A DNA stretch of 64,000 nt, taken from Pasteurellaceae bacterium Orientalotternb1. Lineage in GTDB: Bacteria; Pseudomonadota; Gammaproteobacteria; Enterobacterales; Pasteurellaceae. Of this stretch, positions 55,605-64,000 are shown piece after piece. Every line of letters starts with the position of its first letter. Position 1 is the first letter of the stretch. A program made the position numbers and the translations under genes. The stretch spans positions 1-64,000 of the forward strand of contig CP015028.1 of the NCBI GenBank assembly GCA_011455275.1, in the 5' to 3' direction. The notes under the pieces were generated by a model, which saw nothing but the letters and a program-made list of their open reading frames with translations, ran no database searches and was not told the DNA's origin.

Positions 55605-57464
55605 ATGCAATTCTTATCTCAATTCCTTCCTAACTTTATGCAGCATCAGCTCTTTTGGGTGCTGGCGTTACTTGTTTTTGCGATTTGGCAATTTATGGCG
55701 AACAAACTGCGAATGGATATTGTCGCCTTACTCGTCATTGCCTTTTTCAGTTTAAGTGGCATTTTAACCACCAAAGAAGTGTTTGCTGGATTGAGCGATC
55801 CAAACGTGGTGTTAATCGCTTTACTGTTTATAGTGGGCGAAAGTTTAGTGCGTACTGGCATTGCGTATCAAGTCAGCGAGTGGCTGATGCGTGTGGCTGG
55901 TGCAAGTGAAGTTCGAGTGCTGGTGTTGCTGATGCTTTCGATTGCAGGGCTTGGATCTTTTATGAGTTCAACAGGAATCGTAGCTATTTTCATTCCTGTT
56001 GTGTTGGCAATCTGCTCGGGTATGGGCATTTCCCCCAAACGATTGATGATGCCGCTAAGTATTGCAGGGCTGATTAGCGGAATGATGACCCTGATTGCCA
56101 CACCACCAAACCTTGTGGCTCATTCAGAATTAGTCAAAGCGGGTTTTGATGGCTTTAATTTCTTCAGTTTTACCCCGATTGGCGTAGCGGTGTTAGTGCT
56201 CGGTATTGGCTATATGTTAATCGCCAGACATTGGTTAGATGATGGTGAAACCCTTTCAACTGAACGCAAAGCAGGCTCATCTATTGCCCAATTTATTGAT
56301 GAATACCAACTGCAAGGTAGAGCGAAAATGGTTTTGATTACCGCCGATTCAGCCTTTGTTGGCAAAACGATCAACGAACTTAATTTACGTTCCGAATATG
56401 GCTTGAATATTGTGGCGATCCAACGGATGAAACGTTTCCGCCGTGTGTCTCTAAGTGCCTACGGTAATGCCACCTTGCACGAAAAAGACGTCTTATTATT
56501 CGATGTGGGCGTAGAAAGTGAAACTTTCCTCGCCTTGTGTGAACAGTTCGGCTTAAAGCCAATTGAATTAAAAGGCGAATATTTTTCAGCACATTCCAAA
56601 TCAATTGGTATGGCTGAAATTTCCATTTTGCCTGAAAGTGAATTACTCGGCAAAACGGTGAGTGAATTGAAATTCCGTTCTCAATTCGGTTTAAGTGTGG
56701 TTGGATTTAAACGTGAAGGCGAAGTACTGCTGGATAATATTATTTATACACCGCTACAAGTTGGGGATGTCTTGTTGGTTATGGGCGTATGGAACCAAAT
56801 TCTTTCCATTAACAATAGCCGTGATTTCTTCTTGTTGAATGCCCCTGAAGAAAGCAAAAATGCAGCCCCTGCCTTGAGCCAAGCTCCGCACGCCTTGTTT
56901 TCAGTACTCACCATGGTGATATTGATGATTACAGGCATTGTGCCAAACGTGATTGCTGCGTTGATCGCCAGCCTGATGCTCGGTAAATTCCGCTGCATTG
57001 ATATGAAAAGTGCGTATGATTCCATTCACTTTCCAAGTTTGATTTTGATTGTGGGAATGATGCCGTTTTCCATTGCACTACAAAAAACGGGCGGGATCGA
57101 CTTGGTGGTGAGTTGGCTCTCAACCACGATGCAAGATATGGATATTCATTTTGTGTTGGTGGCACTATTTGTGTTCACCGCAATTATCAGTGCCTTTATT
57201 TCCAACACCGCAACTGCGATTTTGGTGATGCCAATTGCGATAGCTATCGCTCAACAGCTCGGTTATTCACCAACCCCGTTTGTGATGATCGTGGCAATTT
57301 CCGCCTCTGCCGCCTTTATGACCCCAGTATCATCGCCAGTCAACACCATGGTGCTTGCCCCAGGCGGCTACAAATTTATGGACTTCGTAAAAGTCGGTGT
57401 ACCATTTACGATTTTAGTGATGCTGTTGTCTGTCTTCCTTGTGCCAGTTTTATTTCCGTTGTAA
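55605..57464 (+). CDS. SLC13/DASS family permease with two RCK_C domains
   Basis: A 619-residue transporter. About five N-terminal helices (SSTGIVAIFIPVVLA and TLIATPPNLVAHSE are the first DASS repeat signature), a cytoplasmic insert with two TrkA-C/RCK_C domains (about 215-290 and 300-390, each with GKT...EL-x-R-x-x-x-GL), then the second helical half (ISNTATAILVMPIAIA, MTPVSSPVNTMV). Imports a sodium-coupled anion such as sulfate or a dicarboxylate; the substrate is not determinable. The RCK_C pair suggests ligand gating. Confidence 0.87.
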   Translation: MQFLSQFLPNFMQHQLFWVLALLVFAIWQFMANKLRMDIVALLVIAFFSLSGILTTKEVFAGLSDPNVVLIALLFIVGESLVRTGIAYQVSEWLMRVAGASEVRVLVLLMLSIAGLGSFMSSTGIVAIFIPVVLAICSGMGISPKRLMMPLSIAGLISGMMTLIATPPNLVAHSELVKAGFDGFNFFSFTPIGVAVLVLGIGYMLIARHWLDDGETLSTERKAGSSIAQFIDEYQLQGRAKMVLITADSAFVGKTINELNLRSEYGLNIVAIQRMKRFRRVSLSAYGNATLHEKDVLLFDVGVESETFLALCEQFGLKPIELKGEYFSAHSKSIGMAEISILPESELLGKTVSELKFRSQFGLSVVGFKREGEVLLDNIIYTPLQVGDVLLVMGVWNQILSINNSRDFFLLNAPEESKNAAPALSQAPHALFSVLTMVILMITGIVPNVIAALIASLMLGKFRCIDMKSAYDSIHFPSLILIVGMMPFSIALQKTGGIDLVVSWLSTTMQDMDIHFVLVALFVFTAIISAFISNTATAILVMPIAIAIAQQLGYSPTPFVMIVAISASAAFMTPVSSPVNTMVLAPGGYKFMDFVKVGVPFTILVMLLSVFLVPVLFPL

Positions 57465-57486
57465 AAATATCTACAAACAAAGGCAA

Positions 57487-58698
57487 CTACGTTTCATCTA
57501 ATAACACTTTAGAATAATAGCTGCCATTAATATGTGTTTTATACAAATGAAATTTACGATAAGCATTAAATACATCTTCATCAGGCAACAGCTCATTATT
57601 CCAGAATTCATCTAACTTTCCCTGATAAGTTAGATGAGTAAAATTATAATTGGCTCTACCTAAGGTAATCACAGGAATCTTATGTAATAATGCCGAAATG
57701 CCAGATGTACTATTTAGAGTTACCATACCTTTAGCCTTACGTAAAATAACAGGCATTGGAACATCGTGAACATAGAAAATTCGCTGCTTAAACTCTGGGG
57801 AGTTTCGCTTATATTGTTCAACTACTTTACTATAATTCACAAAACCTCGATCCATTGGGTGGTGCTTAATAAGTAAATTTGTATTTTGGGGTGCAAAATG
57901 AATAAAGGACTGTAATACATCAACTAAAAATGCTTCTACATTATTATAATCACAATGATATTTTACTTGGCTATCATCATATACTTGTAATGGCACAATA
58001 AAAAAATCACCCAGCTTGCCCTTTTTTATTTTAGTAGAGAATAAGCGATCTTTTACGTAAAAATAAGCACGCTTTATTCCTGATTTCACCCATAACTTAA
58101 TATAATACATCGGGGATACTAAACGATGATGATGATAATTACTGTATTCTTTTAGTGAGAAATAAGTTGCTGCATAATAGTATATTGCAGCTTTTGCCAT
58201 AGGTATAAAACCTAATGCAACTTTTTTAGGTGGCTTCGGTTCAGGCAAAGCAATTGATTGAGAAATAAAGTACTCCGCATTTCTAGGCAAAGTTGAAAAA
58301 TCGTTTACTCCATTTTTTTCCAAAGTAATGTAGTCTGGGCGAAAATAACCTTCTTCAAAAGCCCAAAATGTTACTTCAGGATATAAACGAGAATATTCAC
58401 GAGCAATACGGTGATAAGGGCGAGTATCTCCAAAACAGACTATCGCATCTATTTGATTCTGCATGATAAACTCTGCTAAAAAATCAGAAAAATCCTGTAG
58501 GGTACCAGTATAATCGTAAGTATTATGCGTTATGGATGGGTAAAAATAGCGATCCCCACCATTAAAATTTAACTTAAAAGTGATACAACCTTTTTTAGAT
58601 AACCATAAATGGAGATCATAAAAAAATGACCCTATAGGTCCTTGCAATAATAATACTCTTTTTGAAAGCTGGAGCTCTTGTAAATTGGTTTTAATCAT
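57487..58698 (-). CDS. kpsS: capsule linker Kdo transferase KpsS (PhyB/LipB-like)
   Basis: A 403-residue protein, start at 58698 (MIKTNLQELQLSKRVLLLQG). Signatures shared with KpsS: LLLQGPIGSFFYDL, NGGDRYFYP, CFGDTRPYH, AFEEGYFRPDYITLE, LIKHHPMDRGF and TLNSTSGISALLHK. By family knowledge it adds the first beta-Kdo to lysophosphatidylglycerol, starting the linker on which group 2 capsules are built. P. multocida calls the counterpart PhyB. AT-rich; downstream of kpsC with a 43-base gap. Confidence 0.93.
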   Translation of the reverse strand: MIKTNLQELQLSKRVLLLQGPIGSFFYDLHLWLSKKGCITFKLNFNGGDRYFYPSITHNTYDYTGTLQDFSDFLAEFIMQNQIDAIVCFGDTRPYHRIAREYSRLYPEVTFWAFEEGYFRPDYITLEKNGVNDFSTLPRNAEYFISQSIALPEPKPPKKVALGFIPMAKAAIYYYAATYFSLKEYSNYHHHRLVSPMYYIKLWVKSGIKRAYFYVKDRLFSTKIKKGKLGDFFIVPLQVYDDSQVKYHCDYNNVEAFLVDVLQSFIHFAPQNTNLLIKHHPMDRGFVNYSKVVEQYKRNSPEFKQRIFYVHDVPMPVILRKAKGMVTLNSTSGISALLHKIPVITLGRANYNFTHLTYQGKLDEFWNNELLPDEDVFNAYRKFHLYKTHINGSYYSKVLLDET

Positions 58699-58741
58699 TT
58701 CAAATATCCAACAGTACAAGTAATTGATATGAAATCATAAT

Positions 58742-60811
58742 TTAACTCCGAATAAGTGTCTGATAAAGTTGTTTCAACTTACTAAGCTGCTTAAGAATCC
58801 ACAAACGATGAAAGCCATCATTTGACGAGAACTGACGTTCCAATACCAATAGGGAAATCGCCCTATTTGCATCAATAAAGTGTGCAGAATTAGGATTAAC
58901 GTATATAGGATAATAAAGCAGCACACCAGCTATAAGCTCTGCCAAAGATAACTTTCGGTTACGCCTTGATAAAGAACACCTATCAACTGTAAGCCCCCAG
59001 TTTGAATAAAATGGTATGCCATAACAATGTACGCTTTTATCTCGAAGCAATGCTTCAAACCCCGCAAGAGAAGTCATCGTGTGAACTTCATCGGCCCACA
59101 TAATGCAATCTAAAATATTTTCTTTTTCTACAATTAGATCTGCATACGCTAATCCACTTTCTCGTTCTATATATCCTTTTCGATTACCACTCACTACATC
59201 AGGGTGAGGCTTATAAATAATATAGGCATCTGGATTTTCATCTCTCACGACTTTTAATAATGCTAAATTACTTTTAATATGAGGTGAACCAAATTGAATT
59301 GAAGCATCATCTTCCACTTGACCTGGAACTAAAATACGCTTTTTATTTACGTTAGGAAATTCATCTCTTGTAACTCCCACATTATATTTTCCAATATTGC
59401 TTACAATTAGCTTTTCTCTAAGCTCCAAAGCTTGCTCCAAATCACTGGGTGAAAATATTGTTGTTTCTAATATTTTTTCCAAGCGAGAAGGTATTTCTGG
59501 ATTAAAATAAATACCTAAATCATCAACGACTAATGAAAGGGGAGGGACAAGGTTAGAACCAAGTCCAACAGAACGAATAAAGCCATCTTCCATTCTTAAA
59601 ACAGGAAGTTGATGATTTTGAGCGAATTCCAATAAATTCTCACTACCCTGCCCCCAAATCAATAATTTGGTGCCAGATACAAGCGGTCGGTTCAGTAACT
59701 TTTTTTGCGATTTTACGAAATGCAGCCTACAAGAAGGTAAGTTAAAAAATGGTTTAAGGATCGCTTGTTTCCATAAAGACACTCCAACACAATATAAATC
59801 GCCACATAAACGTTGATTCAACTGCTTCATTTTATGAATATAGTGAATCACATCAAACAATGTCCCTGCTTGTCCAGTCTTAGGATCAATATAGCGGCTA
59901 TATTGCAGATAGCTCGCACAGAATAGCTGCAACAAAGTTCGAGATTCACGACGCCCATGACGAACTAATTCCTGAACAGCGTAGTGTCTATCATCTGTCA
60001 ATCCCCAGCCTGCATACCACGGTACACCAAAAGTCACAACTTTCTTGCCTAATAACAATGCCTCAAACCCCATTTGGGAAGTCACACAATACACTTTATG
60101 AACGCTCTCTAGCAAAGACAGTACATTGACATCTTCAGAAATAAGGTGAATTTTTTCATTAGAAATAAGGTGGGTTAAATATCCTCTTTTCTTACCTGCT
60201 AATACATCTGGATGAACCTTAACCCAAATTTCAGCATCTTGATTTTCATTGATCGCTGTCTGCAACATTTGGTGAAATGCCTTTTCATCGGCTTGACCAA
60301 ATGTCACCGCCATATCACCATAAGTTTGATCTACCACTAAAATTTTATTGCTATCTTGTGAACCATTTACAACAAAATCAGGTGCGTGATTATATTTTGA
60401 CAGTCTATATTGACGAATTAGCCCTATTGCCTTATTTCCCTCCTCTAAAAGCGAGGGGGTGTTTTCTATTGAGAGAATAAGTTTCTCCAATCTTGATGGT
60501 TTTGTCGTGTCATAGTAAATACCAAGATCATCATACACTAAGGAAAGAGGCGGAAATCCCGCAACACCTAATCCTACTGATCGTAAAAAACCATCTTCTA
60601 TTGCAATATAAGGAATAGCGTTTCTATGAGCAAATGCTCTCGCTCGCTTCGTGGAAGGTCGTAATCCCCACCCCATTACAACGCATTCTCTTTGGTCGAT
60701 TTGCCAAACAAAAAAACGCGACATTTTCTTCAACTGAAACTCTGGAAAAAAAGATGCCAAATAGGGTAGCCGCCACATACCTTGTGAAAAAATAAATGAT
60801 ACTAACTTCAT
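58742..60811 (-). CDS. kpsC: capsule linker poly-Kdo transferase KpsC (PhyA/LipA-like)
   Basis: A 689-residue protein built of two homologous halves; each has EDGF[LI]RSVGLG, PPLSLV-x-DDLGIY and a KVHPD or KPHPDVV-GNRKGY-like motif. KpsC alternates two beta-Kdo linkages through its two catalytic domains to extend the linker begun by KpsS. An uptake sequence is present in the mid-region (about 59,690). The counterpart in P. multocida is PhyA, next to hyaE/hyaD as here. Confidence 0.94.
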   Translation of the reverse strand: MKLVSFIFSQGMWRLPYLASFFPEFQLKKMSRFFVWQIDQRECVVMGWGLRPSTKRARAFAHRNAIPYIAIEDGFLRSVGLGVAGFPPLSLVYDDLGIYYDTTKPSRLEKLILSIENTPSLLEEGNKAIGLIRQYRLSKYNHAPDFVVNGSQDSNKILVVDQTYGDMAVTFGQADEKAFHQMLQTAINENQDAEIWVKVHPDVLAGKKRGYLTHLISNEKIHLISEDVNVLSLLESVHKVYCVTSQMGFEALLLGKKVVTFGVPWYAGWGLTDDRHYAVQELVRHGRRESRTLLQLFCASYLQYSRYIDPKTGQAGTLFDVIHYIHKMKQLNQRLCGDLYCVGVSLWKQAILKPFFNLPSCRLHFVKSQKKLLNRPLVSGTKLLIWGQGSENLLEFAQNHQLPVLRMEDGFIRSVGLGSNLVPPLSLVVDDLGIYFNPEIPSRLEKILETTIFSPSDLEQALELREKLIVSNIGKYNVGVTRDEFPNVNKKRILVPGQVEDDASIQFGSPHIKSNLALLKVVRDENPDAYIIYKPHPDVVSGNRKGYIERESGLAYADLIVEKENILDCIMWADEVHTMTSLAGFEALLRDKSVHCYGIPFYSNWGLTVDRCSLSRRNRKLSLAELIAGVLLYYPIYVNPNSAHFIDANRAISLLVLERQFSSNDGFHRLWILKQLSKLKQLYQTLIRS

Positions 60812-61019
60812 TAAAAATAAATCCCCAGTGCTCCACTTTGTGGTTTTATGGATCGGCCCAAATCATAAGAGAGCAGCAAGACTGACTAAAAATTACACAA
60901 AATAACACATAATCACGTATAAAATTACAATTATTTTACTAAATGAATAGTAAAAGTAAATATTAAATGATAATATGTAAAAAATGTATAGAGTAAAACA
61001 CCATTGAGGAGTACAGCTA
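60812..61019. promoter_or_regulatory. AT-rich divergent capsule promoter region
   Basis: A 208-bp non-coding stretch of about 75% A+T separates kpsC (-) and the HyaE-like gene (+). Several TATA-like hexamers occur (TATAAA near 60,919; TATAGA near 60,985) but no -35/-10 pair is convincing. A strong GAGGAG binding site precedes the + gene. AT-richness suits H-NS or Fis-type control. Confidence 0.5.
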
Positions 61020-62828
61020 ATGAAGAAAGTTATTATAATTGGACACCCTGACTCCAATTATCAAGAAGTAGAAAAAATTTTCCAAATGTATGGCATGGCA
61101 CCTGCTTTGCCTTCAAAATGCGAAAAAATGACCCCTATCGAAATTGGAGAAGTACTCCAAAAAGTACAATCCCAAGGTCAATATCCTCTGTTGAGCATTG
61201 ACACTTCAGTCTCTCCTGCTGGCTCTCAAGTTTGTCGCAAAATGAAAACAAACAAAAAGCGTAAAAAATCCAACTATACACAAGTGGCAACAATAAGCAC
61301 ATATTCCATACCATCTCTTAATAGTATGTGGGATGCATTACCTATGGATTTAATGCTAGCCAATATCGGACAAGATTTTTGGGGTTGGTCTGACCCTAAA
61401 GCTATCGAATTACTGGATTATTGGGCGAATATTGATCCTTCAATCCACTTTGTCTTCATTTATGACAAACCACAAAATATTTTCCAATACTCTAGCTTAG
61501 AAGAAGCACTTACATTAGATGAAACCAAAATTCAGGAAAAATTTAGCAGTTGGGAAAATTATAATCAAAGACTACTCAATGCTTTTAACAAATACAAAGC
61601 TCGTAGCGTCTTAATTAGTGCACAGCGTATTCAGGAAACCGTTTTACAATCCACCTCCGAAATTTATAAACAAATTGCTGTACCAAATACGATCATTGAT
61701 AACCTCATCAAAGAGCAAGAGCTTATTGAAGATATTCAAGATCAAGAAGCTCAAATGAAACAAAATAAAGAGTGTTCATTATCTACATTAATTGTAGAAA
61801 ACATTATGCAAGATAATCAACACCTCCTAAATCTTTATGAGGAGCTGCAAAATTACGCTAACTTTCCTTACATTACAGAGAGCTTGCCAAACAAAAACTC
61901 CAAACAGGCTTTAAAGGCTTGGAAAGTATTGATTCAACAAAAAATTGAATCCCAAAAACAGATCAACAAGAACCAACATATTCAAAATGAAAAAGAAAAA
62001 GTTCAAGAAGTACTAAATCAGCAACTTTACAACTTACAACTTTCAGAAAAAGAATTGGAGAGTAGCAAAAAAAATAACAAAGATCTCGAAAATAAGAATT
62101 CGACATTACATAAAAAGAACATAGAGCTAGAAAAAAAATACTCTAATCTAGAAAAATTAAAAAAAGAATTAGAAAATAAAAGCAACACGCTACAAATTAA
62201 AAATAACGATATTGATAAACTTAATAATACACTAAAAAATCAAAACAATGAGCTAGAAAAACAAAACCTCACATTACAAGCTAAGCACCGTGATGTTGAA
62301 AACAGCAATAATGCTCTTAAAAACCAAAATAATGAACTAGAAAAACAAAAAGCAAATGCAGAAAACCAAACTAAGCATACACAAAATCAATTACATCTAT
62401 TAGAAGATGAAAATAATGCCCTAATGGCACAGCTTAACTTCACTCAAGAAGAATTAGAGAGACTGTTTTTAGAAAATAAAAAGCTGAAAGAGCAACCACC
62501 ACTATGGGGTGCTGGAGATCGTATCCGTAATCAGCTTACCTACCGTATTGGGCATAAGCTACAACAACATGGCAAAAGCCCTATAGGATGGATAAAACTG
62601 CCTTTCGTCTTGCTTTCAACGTATCGACAATACAACAAAGACAAAAAGCAAAATGAATGGCAGAAACTCCCTGCAATTCATTTATATCAAGATGCCTACG
62701 AAGCAGAAAAGGTTAAAAATCATCTATCTTATAAACTGGGTTCTGTGTTTATGCGAGAAATAAAAAATCCATTAAGATGGATATTAATTCCTCAAAAATT
62801 AATTACTGAAGGCAAAGCATTTAAATAA
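61020..62828 (+). CDS. HyaE/FcbE-like capsule biosynthesis protein with coiled coil
   Basis: A 602-residue protein without signal peptide. Residues 1-215 form an alpha/beta domain starting KKVIIIGHPDSN with HFVFIYDKPQNIF, loosely like sulfotransferase-fold proteins but without a clear PAPS loop. Residues about 310-500 are a coiled coil with a 28-residue repeat (LKNQNNELEKQ twice). The C-terminus has two copies of a [YK]x[LI]G...P-x-x-W[IL]-x-[LI]P motif. Its place between kpsC and the polymerase matches hyaE (P. multocida type A) and fcbE (type F). Function unproven; no uptake sequence inside. Strong GAGGAG before the ATG. Confidence 0.75.
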   Translation: MKKVIIIGHPDSNYQEVEKIFQMYGMAPALPSKCEKMTPIEIGEVLQKVQSQGQYPLLSIDTSVSPAGSQVCRKMKTNKKRKKSNYTQVATISTYSIPSLNSMWDALPMDLMLANIGQDFWGWSDPKAIELLDYWANIDPSIHFVFIYDKPQNIFQYSSLEEALTLDETKIQEKFSSWENYNQRLLNAFNKYKARSVLISAQRIQETVLQSTSEIYKQIAVPNTIIDNLIKEQELIEDIQDQEAQMKQNKECSLSTLIVENIMQDNQHLLNLYEELQNYANFPYITESLPNKNSKQALKAWKVLIQQKIESQKQINKNQHIQNEKEKVQEVLNQQLYNLQLSEKELESSKKNNKDLENKNSTLHKKNIELEKKYSNLEKLKKELENKSNTLQIKNNDIDKLNNTLKNQNNELEKQNLTLQAKHRDVENSNNALKNQNNELEKQKANAENQTKHTQNQLHLLEDENNALMAQLNFTQEELERLFLENKKLKEQPPLWGAGDRIRNQLTYRIGHKLQQHGKSPIGWIKLPFVLLSTYRQYNKDKKQNEWQKLPAIHLYQDAYEAEKVKNHLSYKLGSVFMREIKNPLRWILIPQKLITEGKAFK

Positions 62829-62842
62829 TAATAGAGTTTACT

Positions 62843-64000
62843 ATGAACGTCTTATCACAAGCAATTAAAGAATATAATTTAAAAAACTATCAATCGGCTT
62901 TATCTTTATTTCATAAAGCTGCTGATATTTACGGTGAAAGAATTGTTGAAATGCAAGTTAAAAAATGCATAGAAAAGTTAAAAAAAACCAATATTGACAT
63001 AGAAACTTTCACCACCAATAAAACAACAGAAAATACTTTAGATCTTGCTACTAATTTACTTCTTGCCAACATGGGAAAATTAGATATTCCGTCAAGTAAT
63101 AAACTAGAACTACAACAAAAATGGAAAAATTTAGTTCATACGAAATCGATTGATGCTGAAGTAAAACGGATTAAACTAATCCCTGAAGATTTTCCTAAAG
63201 ATCTCGATTTAGTGCCACTTCCAGAAGGTGTCAACGATTTCAAATGGAACTTAGAAAGAAAAAAAAGATTACATATAACGCAACCTAAAAAGGAAAATAT
63301 TGGATTATCTATTATTATTCCAACTTTCAATAGAGGATGGATTTTAAGTATTACTTTAGCCTGCCTATGTAATCAAAAAACAACATATCCTTTTGAAATT
63401 ATTGTTTCAGATGATGGGAGTAAGGAGGACCTTATGCCTATTATTAGGAAATATGAGAAAAAATTAGATATTAAGTATGTTAGACAAAAAGATTACGGCT
63501 ATCAACTTTGTGCTGTTCGAAATTTAGGATTACGCACAGCAAAATATGACTTTGTATCAATACTAGACTGTGATATGGCTCCTAACCCATTATGGGTTAA
63601 CACCTATATCGAAGCACTACTTGAAGATGATGACGTTGCCTTAATTGGTCCTAGGAAATATGTTGATACAAACAATATTGCTGCTGAACAATTTTTACAG
63701 AATACATCACTAATTGAATCCTTGCCTGAAGTTCGTACAAATAATAATGTCGCTGGGAAGTCTCAAGGAGATATTTCTGTTGATTGGCGTTTAGAGCATT
63801 TTAAAAAAACTGACAATCTAAGGTTATGCGATTCGCCATTTAGATATTTTAGTGGTGGGAATGTTGCTTTCGCTAAAAAATGGTTAGAAAAAGTAGGTTG
63901 GTTCGATGAAGAATTTACACATTGGGGAGGAGAAGATAACGAATTTGGTTATCGCTTATTTAAAAAAGGTTGTTTCTTCCGAGCAATTAATGGAGGGATG
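62843..64000 (+). CDS. glycosaminoglycan synthase, KfoC/chondroitin-synthase type (3' end outside window)
   Basis: 386 codons are visible; the frame is open at the window edge. The protein follows KfoC (E. coli K4) and P. multocida HyaD/FcbD along its whole visible length: an N-terminal NQAI/SQAI..Y..A leader, GT2 domain A1 with LSIIIPTFNR, DDGS (190-193), DCD in LDCDMAPNPLWV (242-244), SGGNVAFAKKW and HWGGED (360-365). At positions that separate the two groups as I recall them it matches KfoC (QKDYGYQLCAVRNLGL rather than the HAS QKDNGFQASAARN), so a GalNAc-adding A1 domain and a chondroitin polymer are inferred. The second, GlcA-transferring domain lies outside. Confidence 0.9.
   Translation, partial: MNVLSQAIKEYNLKNYQSALSLFHKAADIYGERIVEMQVKKCIEKLKKTNIDIETFTTNKTTENTLDLATNLLLANMGKLDIPSSNKLELQQKWKNLVHTKSIDAEVKRIKLIPEDFPKDLDLVPLPEGVNDFKWNLERKKRLHITQPKKENIGLSIIIPTFNRGWILSITLACLCNQKTTYPFEIIVSDDGSKEDLMPIIRKYEKKLDIKYVRQKDYGYQLCAVRNLGLRTAKYDFVSILDCDMAPNPLWVNTYIEALLEDDDVALIGPRKYVDTNNIAAEQFLQNTSLIESLPEVRTNNNVAGKSQGDISVDWRLEHFKKTDNLRLCDSPFRYFSGGNVAFAKKWLEKVGWFDEEFTHWGGEDNEFGYRLFKKGCFFRAINGGM

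Noticed and set aside
63136..63330. 64-codon frame on the - strand inside the synthase gene
   Set aside because: Shadow of the conserved GT2 domain.
62843..64000. Hyaluronan synthase assignment for the partial synthase
   Set aside because: Diagnostic stretch follows KfoC rather than HyaD; kept as chondroitin-type, pending the second half.

Overview
The window is a chromosomal stretch of a Pasteurellaceae bacterium. Dozens of copies of the DNA-uptake core ACAAGCGGT (mostly extended ACAAGCGGTCA, many followed by a TTTGCAAA box) mark the Apl-type uptake-sequence clade (Actinobacillus, Mannheimia, Bibersteinia, H. ducreyi). The housekeeping genes are also typical of the family: oapA, 1,3-diaminopropane genes dat/ddc, the rpmH-rnpA-yidD block, and CRP-S-type competence promoters. 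The species cannot be fixed from the sequence alone.

Region 1 (1-14.0 kb) is one co-directional, tightly coupled gene set, cut at its 5' end. It encodes SrfB (actin/Hsp70-fold ATPase signature), SrfC (dynamin-like GTPase signature), a bitopic membrane protein, a secreted SH3-like plus vWA protein, a LolD/LolC-type ABC transporter, a secreted SUMF1/FGE-fold protein without the catalytic cysteines, two coiled-coil lipoproteins, and a membrane-anchored vWA protein. It reads as an uncharacterised multi-compartment envelope system and is the strongest novelty in the window.

Region 2 (14.1-38.4 kb) is core genome: a Tat-signal M3 oligopeptidase, ftsYEX, rsmD, nagBA with a good CRP site, rplU-rpmA, two EamA exporters, obgE, trkA-rsmB-fmt, an AT-rich MFS gene, a TAXI-TRAP transporter with uspA (the permease gene is frameshifted in a G6 tract), yigZ, yidD-rnpA-rpmH and nhaA.

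Region 3 (38.4-57.5 kb) holds ddc and dat with a hairpin-rich leader and a 148-bp MITE-like repeat between them. Then follow rpmG-rpmB, radC (CRP-S promoter), coaBC-dut-slmA, crp, the heptosyltransferases waaF/waaC flanking a YcxB-like gene, a lipoprotein, oapA, a comEA-like competence gene (CRP-S promoter), psd, a DUF1287 gene, the cytochrome c maturation genes dsbE-ccmH-ccmI, and an SLC13 transporter with RCK_C domains.

Region 4 (57.5-64 kb) is one end of a group 2-type capsule locus: kpsS and kpsC (phyB/phyA-like, poly-Kdo linker), and divergently a HyaE/FcbE-like coiled-coil protein and the first 386 codons of a glycosaminoglycan synthase most like the chondroitin polymerase KfoC. This region is AT-rich and largely lacks uptake sequences, which fits serotype-locus exchange.

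No rRNA, tRNA, CRISPR array, prophage or transposase gene was seen.
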